A stretch of DNA of 64,000 bases from positions 34,104 through 98,103 of the forward strand of contig VMSW01000006.1 of assembly GCA_013791955.1 (NCBI GenBank). Reading direction: 5' to 3'. Source of the DNA: Propionicimonas sp. (GTDB lineage Bacteria; Actinomycetota; Actinomycetes; Propionibacteriales; Propionibacteriaceae). The notes beneath the pieces are model-generated. The model did no database searches and was not told the origin of the DNA. It worked only from the letters and a program-made list of their open reading frames with translations. The first letter of the stretch is position 1; every line of letters begins with the position of its first letter. The translations under genes were made by a program, and so were the position numbers. Positions 52,471-61,300 of this stretch are shown in pieces.

Positions 52471-53652
52471 ATGGGACTCATTCAGGCAGCGATCGGTGCG
52501 ATCGGCGGAACTCTGGCCGATCAGTGGCAGGACTTCTACTCGGTGCCCGCAGGCTTGGCTCCCACAGCCGCCCTGTTCGCCGCGGTGCCGCAGGGGCAGA
52601 ACGCCGGGCGCGGGTCGAACACCAAGGGCTCTGACGGTGTGATCACCAACGGCAGCCGCATCGTCGTTCCCGAGGGCTACGGCCTGGTGCTGATGCAGGA
52701 AGGCGCCATCACCGGCTTCGCCGCTCAGGCTGGGGCCTATCAGTGGAACTCCGAGGCCCAAGATTCCCAATCGATCTTCGCCGGCAACGACATCGTCAGC
52801 TCGCTGGTCACCACGTCGTGGGAACGCTTCAAGTTCGGCGGACGGCCCAGCGCCCAACAGCGCGCCTACTTCGTCACGCTGAAAGAGCTGCCGAACAACC
52901 GCTTCGGCACGCAGTCCGAGATCTACTGGGACGACGCTTACATGAACGCCCAGGTCGGCGCGATCACCCGCGGCACCTACACGCTGAAGATCGTCGATCC
53001 GATCCTGTTCATCAAGGCCTTCGTCCCGGCCGCCTACCTGGAGCCGGGCCGGGTGTTCGACTTCACTGACATCGACAACGACGCGGCCGCCCAGCTGTTC
53101 AACGAGGTGGTCGGCTCACTGGCCCCAGCCTTCTCGATGTACACCAATGATCCGATGAAGCAGAATCGGATCACCCGCCTCCAGCAGGATTCGATCGGGT
53201 TCGCCAAGAGTCTGTCGGCCGCAGTCGAACAGAACTACCAGTGGCGGTCTGGCCGCGGCTTGGAGATCGCGGCAACCGCGATCATCGCCATCGAATACGA
53301 CGAGACCACCCGCGAACTGCTGCGCAACGTGCAGCGCGCCGACGCACTGGCAGGCCAGCGTGGCAACTCCAACCTGCAGGCCTCGGTGGCGGCAGGCTTC
53401 GAGTCCGCCGGAGAGAACGCCGGCGTTGGTGGACTGATCGGCATGGGAATGGCCGCCGGCACCACCGGAGTCGGAGCATTGCAGCAGCCAACGCAGGTCC
53501 CGGCTCAAGTTCCCGGCCCGCAGGATCCGCCGGCCAAGGAGCCCGGCGAAGATCCGATGGCCAAGCTGACTCAAATGAAGCAGATGCTGGACGCCGGACT
53601 GATAACCCAGGCCGACTACGACGCTGCGAAAGCCAAGCTCCTGGGACTCTGA
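52471..53652 (+). CDS. SPFH-domain protein with SHOCT tail (YdjI-like)
   Basis: 393 residues. After an N-terminal GLIQAAIGAIGGTLADQW segment comes an SPFH/Band-7 module (about 60-280). It contains the virion-core-like stretch RIVVPEGYGLVLMQEGAI and FGTQSEIYWDDAYMNAQVG. A Gly/Pro-rich linker leads to a C-terminal SHOCT hairpin (MAKLTQMKQMLDAG, then ADYDAAKAKLL). This matches Bacillus YdjI. The start ATG 52471 lacks a strong ribosome binding site, with GAGAGGA about 9 nt upstream. First gene of the cassette; the zinc-ribbon gene follows by 10 nt. Confidence 0.85.
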   Translation: MGLIQAAIGAIGGTLADQWQDFYSVPAGLAPTAALFAAVPQGQNAGRGSNTKGSDGVITNGSRIVVPEGYGLVLMQEGAITGFAAQAGAYQWNSEAQDSQSIFAGNDIVSSLVTTSWERFKFGGRPSAQQRAYFVTLKELPNNRFGTQSEIYWDDAYMNAQVGAITRGTYTLKIVDPILFIKAFVPAAYLEPGRVFDFTDIDNDAAAQLFNEVVGSLAPAFSMYTNDPMKQNRITRLQQDSIGFAKSLSAAVEQNYQWRSGRGLEIAATAIIAIEYDETTRELLRNVQRADALAGQRGNSNLQASVAAGFESAGENAGVGGLIGMGMAAGTTGVGALQQPTQVPAQVPGPQDPPAKEPGEDPMAKLTQMKQMLDAGLITQADYDAAKAKLLGL

Positions 53653-53662
53653 GGAGATCGGA

Positions 53663-54955
53663 ATGAGCAACTCCGCACCTGAACCGATCCCACAGCCGGT
53701 CGCGGCGGAGGGTGGTGGTACTGCGCCACCGCCACCGCTCCCCACTCAGCAGATAGGCGAGCCCACGTCCGGGTCTGCGACGGCTGAGCCGCAACGGGTG
53801 GATACCGCCAACACCCGACTGACCGACGGCCTCAACCGCTGCCCGAAGTGCGGCTCGACCGATATTCAGTTGCGGGTCTCCACCGGAATGCTGGTCTGCC
53901 TGTTCTGTCGACATGAATGGTCCGAGGCTCAGGTCGAGCCGATGGTCTCCGGCGACGTCTCGCTGCGCGACCTCACCGGCACCACCATCGCCTCAGGCGC
54001 GTCCGACATCTCCCCCGAAGTCTCCGGGATGATGACGCTGAAATGCTCGGGGTGTGGTTCGGAGGTCGTGGTCAACACCGCAGAGGCGATGTCGTCGCGG
54101 TGCCACTGGTGCCGCCATGTGCTCACGATCAACGAGCAGATCCCCAACGGTGCCGTGCCCGACGCGGTGCTGCCCTTCAGCATCACACAGGCCCAAGCGG
54201 TGGAGAAGATCCGCGAGTTCGCCGGAAAGCGCCGGATCTTCGCCCACAAGTCGTTCCGCGCCGGATTCTCACCAGAGAACGTGATGGGGGTCTACTTGCC
54301 CTACATGGTGGTCGACGGCAACGCCAGCGCCGACGTCCAAGGCTTCGGCGAGATCGAGACCCGGCGCTACACGCGCAAGGTCGGCGACCACGACGAGACC
54401 TACTACGACGCCGACGTCTACCAACTGAATCGGCATGTCGACTACACCGTGGACGACCTCACCATCGAGTCCTCCGCGGAGCGGGCAAACATAAACGCGA
54501 TGGTCAACACCAACAACATCATCAACACGATCATGCCGTTCGACACCAAGAACGCGGTGCAGTGGAACGCCAACTACCTGGTCGGTTACACCTCTGAGCG
54601 CCGCGATCAGGACGTGTCGCAGATCCAGCCAGTATTGGAAGATCAACTGCTGTCCATCGCTCGCTCCCAGGTTCACAACTCGGTGCGGCAGTACAACCGC
54701 GGCGTGCGTTGGGAAGCCGAGCATCTGGACGTCCATGGCACCCGGTGGGTGGCAATGTACCTGCCGGTGTGGCTGTACTCGTTCTATCAGGAAGGCAAGA
54801 GTTCCTCCATGGTGCACTACATCGCGGTGAACGGACGCACCGGCGAGACCATGGGCAGCGTTCCGGTGTCGCACGGTCGGTTGATCTTGGCCGCGCTCGC
54901 CGCCGGAACGGTGCTCGAGGCGATCGTGATCTGGATTCTGGTGATGATGTCATGA
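53663..54955 (+). CDS. TFIIB-type double zinc-ribbon protein with C-terminal TM
   Basis: 430 residues. A Pro-rich N-terminus (1-55) precedes zinc ribbon 1 (Cys60, 63, 79, 82) and zinc ribbon 2 (Cys128, 131, 147, 150, in the form CSGCG and CHWC). A large beta-rich domain (about 165-400) contains GVYLPYMVVDGNASAD and WVAMYLPVWLYSFY. One membrane segment closes it (VLEAIVIWILVMM). This resembles Bacillus YdjG, whose gene neighbours the SPFH gene ydjI. A role at the membrane with the SPFH partner is inference. GAGGAGATCGGA precedes ATG 53663; the 3' end overlaps the next gene. Confidence 0.85.
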   Translation: MSNSAPEPIPQPVAAEGGGTAPPPPLPTQQIGEPTSGSATAEPQRVDTANTRLTDGLNRCPKCGSTDIQLRVSTGMLVCLFCRHEWSEAQVEPMVSGDVSLRDLTGTTIASGASDISPEVSGMMTLKCSGCGSEVVVNTAEAMSSRCHWCRHVLTINEQIPNGAVPDAVLPFSITQAQAVEKIREFAGKRRIFAHKSFRAGFSPENVMGVYLPYMVVDGNASADVQGFGEIETRRYTRKVGDHDETYYDADVYQLNRHVDYTVDDLTIESSAERANINAMVNTNNIINTIMPFDTKNAVQWNANYLVGYTSERRDQDVSQIQPVLEDQLLSIARSQVHNSVRQYNRGVRWEAEHLDVHGTRWVAMYLPVWLYSFYQEGKSSSMVHYIAVNGRTGETMGSVPVSHGRLILAALAAGTVLEAIVIWILVMMS

Positions 54956-55236
54956 CGCCGCTATTGATCGACTTCCTCATAGCGCTGCAGGGTTCGTCGG
55001 GCGACTCCGGTTGGGTCTTGCTGGCCGGGCCGGCCGGTGCTGCGGGCACCTATTGGGGGCTTTACCAGTACTACCGCAACACCGGTAAGTCCCACGACTT
55101 CGAACACAACACGATCATCGAATCTGACACGATCACCGGCGGTGAGCAGAAGGTGGACCACGTCCAGGGCACCCAGCGCACAACCATCAACGGCGACAAC
55201 GTGAGCAACTACCGCCAACGCGTGAAGCGAGTGTGA
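54952..55236 (+). CDS. Small membrane-anchored protein of the SPFH cassette
   Basis: 94 residues. A hydrophobic N-terminal half (WVLLAGPAGAAGTYWGLYQYY) is followed by a hydrophilic tail rich in Asn, Asp, Thr and Gln (HNTIIESDTITGGEQKVDHV). I do not recognise a family. ATG 54952 overlaps the zinc-ribbon stop (ATGA), so translation is coupled and a joint function is likely. The gene ends just before the IS3 remnant. Confidence 0.7.
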   Translation: MTPLLIDFLIALQGSSGDSGWVLLAGPAGAAGTYWGLYQYYRNTGKSHDFEHNTIIESDTITGGEQKVDHVQGTQRTTINGDNVSNYRQRVKRV

Positions 55237-55303
55237 TTGGCGAGGTGGTGAACCGCACTGGGTTTGGTTCCTAGGTTGAAGCGCCCTAGGTTTCGTGCCG
55301 CTC

Positions 55304-55922
55304 CTATGCGGGTTGCGGCTCTGGGTTCAGGGTCGTGTAGTGGGTGGTTTCGTACTCTAGTGGGCTGACCATTCCGAGGGTGCCGTGGACCCGTCTGGTG
55401 TTGTACCAGTCGGCCTGGATGGTGGTGCGGATCCTCTTGCCGCGGCGGACCAGCGCGGCCATCTTCCGCCGCCCATACAGCCCTCAGGAGCCAACCGGCG
55501 CCGACGCTGGTGATCAGTGGTCCAAGCCAGTGCCCGGATCAGGTCGACGACTTGGGCGTCGGTGACCGTACGGGCTGCGGGCTGGCGGATCTTCCAGGCC
55601 CGGTAGGTACGTGCGGCGACCTGGCAGCCTTGCTCGGACAGCACCCTGCAGATCGACTCGACCGCGCGCCCCTGGCTTCGTTGTTCATCGATGAAACCCA
55701 TGATCAACGGTTGCGGGGGTCGAGTTCCCCCGCGAAGAAAACTCTTGCCGCTTTCAGGATCGCGTTGTCCTCTTCAAGGCGGCGGACTTTCGCCTTCAAC
55801 ACCTTGATCTCTGCTGCCCAAAAGCCATAGTCGACAGGAAGCCCACCACTAGCTCCGATCTGGCGGCAGGTTCGAAGGCTGCCCAACCTGACGAGGACCC
55901 CTTCAGAAGAACGCATTGCCAA
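55304..55922 (-). pseudogene. IS3-family insertion sequence remnant (orfA + orfB)
   Basis: orfA (from 55922 to TGA near 55704) keeps only its C-terminal leucine-zipper end (VRRLEEDNAILKAARVFFAGELDP). orfB follows from 55707 with FIDEQRSQGRAVESICRVL and TYRAWKIRQP. A 1-nt frameshift lies near 55485 before LYGRRKMAALVRRGKRI. The frame then jumps at about 55432 straight to DWYNTRRVHGTLGMVSPLEY, ending at 55304. About 150 residues with the DDE catalytic core are missing, so this copy is dead. Confidence 0.85.
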
Positions 55923-56182
55923 CGGCGACTCAGGTGAACGGAAGATGAATTATTGCCCCACCGACTTGCCAATGCTGGCGAAGCGGTCCACCCGCGCCAC
56001 ATTCCCCCTAGTGAAATCGAGTTCGGCACCTCTGGGGATCAACTCCGGCAGCATTCTTTGTCCAACTGGCCAAAGAACTGGCCAGTTGGCCTGTCCTTCG
56101 AGGGCGGCGACCTGATAGCGTCCGCGTGGGCTATTGATGCGTTTCAAGTTGAGCAAGTGCCCGCGACTCTGGAGGAATAAGG
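55923..56182 (+). promoter_or_regulatory. Upstream region of the RHS operon
   Basis: No gene seen. It contains a 10-bp perfect inverted repeat CCAACTGGCC / GGCCAGTTGG (56062-56071 with 56080-56089) with an 8-nt spacer. This may be an operator or terminator. GATAGCGT at about 56112 is a weak -10 candidate. CTGGAGGAATAAGG precedes the start. Confidence 0.4.
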
Positions 56183-58336
56183 ATGAGGCTTGGGCGTGCT
56201 GTTGCAGCGGCCACTTGTAGTGCGGCAATTGGGTTGGGGTTTTTGCTCGTTCCGGGCACCCCAGCGGTGGCCGAGGCGCCACCCACGCCCGATGCGTTGC
56301 TTAGTGAAGATGCCGCCCTGGCTTTGGCGAAGAAGACCGGAGTTCCGGTGGTTGCTTCGAAGCTGACCACCGAGAATCTGCTTGTTACCGCCGATCCGGG
56401 CAGTGGCCTTCTGCGCGCCGAAATCTCGGCTGGAGTTGCGCGAGTCAAGGATGACCAGGGGAACTGGCGCCTGCCTTCAGCGAATCTCGTCCCCGATGGA
56501 AAAGGGGCCTGGCGCACTGAGGCCGGCTCGGTGCCGGTAACGGTTTCTGGCGGTGGCAATGGTCCGCTTGCGAAGATGCAGGATGGCGCGGCTGGGCTGG
56601 AGTTCCAATGGGCCGGTGCGCTGCCCAAGCCAATTGTTGCCGGCAATCTGGCCACCTTCGCCGAGGTTGCGCCGGGCGTCGACCTTGTGGTGCGGGCCGC
56701 TGTTGACGGGGTCGAGTCGTTCCTAGTGGTGAAGTCGGCAGAAGCCGCGACCAACCCTATTGTGCGCTCAGTGCCCATCAAGGCAGTCTCGGCCGGAATG
56801 ACGGCTTCAAAGCTGGGTAATGACGCTGTCGCGTTCAGTAACCCTGCTGGTGGGCGTGGGTTTGTGGTGCCGCCCGCCTACATGTGGGATTCCAAGGGCC
56901 AGCGAACCGATGCGCGTTTGGGCGAACTGCTTGAACCGGCGAACGAGGCCACCACGGCTGCGATCGACGCGAGCTTGGCCGCAACCACTAAGGCAGCCGC
57001 ACCGACGACGCGGACCGCTTCCTTCGCAGCGATCGCCGGCGAGGCAGTATCGATTCTTGAAGACCCAGCCACCGTTTATCCGGTTGTGATCGATCCTGCC
57101 GCAACTACCACACAGACGTATGCGGTTCGGGTCACCGAGGACTTCAACAAGTACAACTCCGACATCGGCTCGCGGGGCAAGATCGGCTACAACGGTTGGT
57201 CTTCTCCCTACTACAAGTCGCGGATGTACTACCAGTTCAATTGGCCGATCAACACCAGCGGCAGCCGCATCAACTCAAAGCAGATCACTGCCGCAGAGTT
57301 CCAGTACCTTCAGACCCATTCACCCCAGCACTCCTGCACCGATAACGACTTCGGACCGACGGTCAAGGTGCAGTTCCACAACACGATTAGTTCAAGCACG
57401 ACCTGGTCGTCGCAACCTGGGACTCACCCCGTTGGTTCAGTCACGAATGACTACGCCGTGGGCCACGAAGACTACTGCAACGCGACCTACCGGCAAAAGT
57501 GGAACGTGACGACGATGGCGCAACAAGAACGCGCTGACTACGACAGGCAGACGTTTACTGTCGGCATCCGCTCCTCCGATGAGGGTGACAAGAATGGGTG
57601 GCGGGAGTACCGGCACAACAGCACCGGCGACTCCCCCAAGATGGTGGTGACCTATGAGCCGGAACCAGCAGTGCCAGCCAACTTCGCAATCGCCAACCCG
57701 TACCCGGGAGAGCCGCTAGTTAGCGTTCGCGCCGACAACACCCTTTCAGTGCGCTTGGCTACGGCAGCAGGGTATGCGTGCCGGACCACAACCGCCTGCC
57801 TGAAGGCGGAATTCACCATCAAATCCGGTTCGACAGTGGTTAGAGCGGCAGCGCTTTCGGCAGCTTCGACGGCGTCCGGTGGTTTGGTCGCTGTCCCGGT
57901 GAACGGCCTCGGATCGGGCAGTTACACCGCCGTGGTGCGGACCTACAACGTCGACACCCAGTTGTACTCGACCGCAGCAAGTTTCGGCTTCACAGTTGAC
58001 CTTCCTCCGGGAATACCGACCTGGTCATGGGTCATTCCTGACGGCTGGACCAACGAACCCACCCTGCCTGCCGACACCGCCCTTCAGATTCAGGCGTCTC
58101 GCAACCCCGCGAACCCCGATCTTCAGCAGTTCTGCGTCTACGTGGATGGGAGCCAGGTCGACGCGAACGGAGCCGCAGCTGGCTTGTGCGCTGCTACCGA
58201 CGCCAACGGTGCCGCAACGATCGATGTGGGCCCGTTTGAACTGGGTGAGCACCAGGTCAGTGTCGCGGCCCAGGACGCCCGTTCGACGAGCCCCGAGCGA
58301 CTCGACGACCCGACCCAGCGAACGTTCAGCTGGTAA
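56183..58336 (+). CDS. Secreted DNRLRE-type partner of the RHS protein
   Basis: 717 residues, exported by a Sec signal peptide (about 1-30, ending in VAEA). The domains are an N-terminal beta-rich module (about 50-310, with GVDLVVRAAVDGVESFLV), a DNRLRE-like beta-sandwich (about 315-500, with YYKSRMYYQFNWP and GWREYRHNSTGDSPKMVVTYE), then two Ig-like segments (500-717). Such proteins stand directly upstream of secreted RHS-repeat proteins in Actinobacteria and probably interact with them or with the wall. This is inference. The RHS gene starts 45 nt downstream. Confidence 0.8.
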   Translation: MRLGRAVAAATCSAAIGLGFLLVPGTPAVAEAPPTPDALLSEDAALALAKKTGVPVVASKLTTENLLVTADPGSGLLRAEISAGVARVKDDQGNWRLPSANLVPDGKGAWRTEAGSVPVTVSGGGNGPLAKMQDGAAGLEFQWAGALPKPIVAGNLATFAEVAPGVDLVVRAAVDGVESFLVVKSAEAATNPIVRSVPIKAVSAGMTASKLGNDAVAFSNPAGGRGFVVPPAYMWDSKGQRTDARLGELLEPANEATTAAIDASLAATTKAAAPTTRTASFAAIAGEAVSILEDPATVYPVVIDPAATTTQTYAVRVTEDFNKYNSDIGSRGKIGYNGWSSPYYKSRMYYQFNWPINTSGSRINSKQITAAEFQYLQTHSPQHSCTDNDFGPTVKVQFHNTISSSTTWSSQPGTHPVGSVTNDYAVGHEDYCNATYRQKWNVTTMAQQERADYDRQTFTVGIRSSDEGDKNGWREYRHNSTGDSPKMVVTYEPEPAVPANFAIANPYPGEPLVSVRADNTLSVRLATAAGYACRTTTACLKAEFTIKSGSTVVRAAALSAASTASGGLVAVPVNGLGSGSYTAVVRTYNVDTQLYSTAASFGFTVDLPPGIPTWSWVIPDGWTNEPTLPADTALQIQASRNPANPDLQQFCVYVDGSQVDANGAAAGLCAATDANGAATIDVGPFELGEHQVSVAAQDARSTSPERLDDPTQRTFSW

Positions 58337-58381
58337 CTGCCGCACCTTCAAGTCTGTTCGAGCCTCTAGGTCAGGAGATCA

Positions 58382-61300
58382 ATGTCCGTGCTGTCCCGTC
58401 GTCCGGTGGTGCTGATGAGCGCCCTCCTAGTGACCATTGGCATGCAGCAATTCCCTGCTGTGCCTGCCTATGCCGACAGTTGGATGCCGGAGGTTCAGCA
58501 GGCCGCGAGTGTGTCGGTAAAGGCGGCCGGTGCAGCCAAAGGCGAGCGAGGGTCACAGTCTGCGTTCAAACCGCAGACTGTGACCTGGCCAGCGGCGGCG
58601 GATGCGACCGTCGATTTGGGGTCAGTGCCCCCGGGACAAGCGGTGCGCGCTGGGAGTACACCGGTGCGGCTGGCGCCGGTTGCCGGAGGTAAGCGCGCCT
58701 CGAAGTCGGTAAGCCTCGAGGTGTTGAGCCGAGAGGCCAGTCAAGCGGTGGTGGGTGCCGGGGTTGTCGCAACAGTGAAGGCCGAGCCGGGCAGTAAGTC
58801 CAGCTTCGTCTTGGACTATTCCGGTTTCGCAGCTGCCGGTGGTGGCGGCTTCGCGAGCAGGCTCCGGCTGGTCGGATTGCCCGAATGCGCCCTCACCACC
58901 CCGGAGGTTGCCAAGTGCCAACAGCAAACCGATCTGGGATCGGTGAACGACACCACCAAGCAGGAACTGGCCGCCACGATCACTGCCCCTGAAAGCAGCA
59001 GCACCACTCAACCATCGCCGAGTGCGTCTATCAGTGCGCAACCGAGCCCGACCCCGTCGACCGGCACTACAACGCCGCCGGCGGACTCATCGGCCACGCC
59101 GAGCGACGGGCCGACCACAAAGGTGGCCACCATGTCGTTGATGGTGGTGGCCGCGGTTGCTGGCGAGTCCAGTGATCAGGGTGACTACACCCAAACGTCG
59201 CTGAAGCCTTCCTCGAGTTGGGCCGGCGGCACCGCTTCGGGGCAGTTCACCTGGTCCTATCCATTGCGCACTCCGCCGGTGCCAGGCGGCCTCACTCCTG
59301 ACCTGGGGATCAGCTATGCCTCCGGCGGCACTGATGGTGGGGTGGCCAACACCAACAATCAGGCCTCCTGGGTCGGTGAGGGCTTCGAGCTGGCAAGCGG
59401 GTTCATCGAGCGTAAGTACGTGGCCTGCGCCGATGACAAGACCGATGGCAACAACTCCACCTCCACCGGAGACCAGTGCTGGTTCACCGATTCGAAGAAG
59501 ACCAATAACGAGAAATGGGACAACGCGTTCCTGTCGATGGACGGGCACTCTGGCGAATTGGTGCGCGATGGAGACACCGCCAACTGGCGCCTGGCAGTTG
59601 ACGACGGCACGCGCGTAGCCAAGATCGGCTCGGTCTCGTCCAACGCCGAGTACTGGCGGGTCACCACTGCTGACGGCACGCAGTTCTTCTTCGGCAAGGG
59701 CAAGGCCGATGCTTCAACTGCGGCAGATACGAACTCGAAGTGGTCGGTGCCGGTGGCTGGCAACCAGTCAGGTGAACCGGGCCACGCCTCGGCCTTTGCC
59801 GACAGCTTCGACTCCCACGCGTGGCGCTGGAACCTTGACTATGTGGTTTCCCCCAACGGGAGCACCGCGACCTACTACTACGTGAGAGAAACCAACAAAT
59901 ACAAAAAGAACCTCACCAGTTCCTCCACCTACGATCGCGGCGGCTACCTGACCAAGATCCAGTACGGCGAACGCCGAGGCGCCGAGACCAACGACGACTC
60001 GCCCGCGAAGGTCACTTTCACTGTCGAGGAGCGCTGCGATATCTCGATCTCCTCAACCTGCATGACCGCCACGCCCACTTCGGCGACGACCAAGGCCTGG
60101 CCTGATGTTCCGCTGGACTCTGCCTGTGACGCCAGCTATTGCCCATCGGAGAAGGTCTCGCCGACATTCTTCTCTCGCAAGCGGGTCAAGCAGATCGACA
60201 CCTTCACTCGCGACGCCGCCGGCACCGCGTGGGAGGCAGCCGAATCCTGGACGCTGGCCGGTTCGTTCCCAAAGCCAGCCGACGGCGCTGCGGTGCCATC
60301 GCTTTGGCTGGCTTCGATCACGCACACTGGCAAGGTAGGCACGTCGATAGCCACGCCGGCGACGACCTTGACGCCAATGATGCTGGATTCGCGCATCAGC
60401 GGTGGCGGGGTTGCCCTGGAAAAGCCTCGGCTGGCGATTGTTACCGCCGAGACCGGCGCGCAGACGATCGTGGAGTACTCCCATCCCGAGTGCACCATCA
60501 CCACTGTGCCCACTACCGCGCAGATCCCCACCAACACGACCCGTTGTATGCCGGTCTACTACTCCTCCGGCGATGGTGATCCAACCCTGCAGTGGTTCAA
60601 CAAGTATGTGGTCACCTCGGTGACCGATCGCGACCCCGTGGCCCAAGCGGACGTTAACCTCACCTCGCTCAATCTCGACATCGCTTCGGACGTGGTGACC
60701 AATTACACCTACGACGGCGGTGGCGCCTGGCGCTACAACGATTCGCCAATGGTGAAGGCGAAATATCGCACCTGGGGTGAGTGGCGGGGCTTCGGCAAGG
60801 TCACGACTGTCGTCGGAAGCGCAGCGACCAAAACTGTTACCGAAAACACCTACTTCCGTGGCATGAACCGAGACCGGGCGAATGCCTCCGGTGGCACCAA
60901 AACCGTCGCGGTGACCGACTCGACCGGTGCCACCTGGCCCGATGAGGACTGGTTCAACGGCCAGACCCGCGAAAGCCGGACCCTGACGGCGGTCGGCGGT
61001 TCCCAGGACACTTCGGTGATCAGCGACCCCCAGGCGGAGACTGTCTTCGGCGACGGCCGACTCACCTCCCGCCAAGTTGACGTTGCCAGGACCGTTTCTA
61101 GCCAGACGACCGCTGGCGGCCCGCGCGTAGGGATCGACCGCACCCTGGAGTGGGACAGCTATGGTCAACCCACCAAGGTCGAATCTGAAGGCGACACCGG
61201 CGTTCCCGGTGACGAAACCTGCACTCGCACCACCTACGCCACCCCGGCAACCGCGGCCACGGACCCGATCAACGAGGAATCCGAATCGAGCACGATGCCC

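Noticed and set aside
60053..61168. A minus-strand open frame of 371 codons inside the RHS gene.
   Set aside because: The plus strand there codes for recognisable RHS-protein sequence. The antisense translation has no family features.
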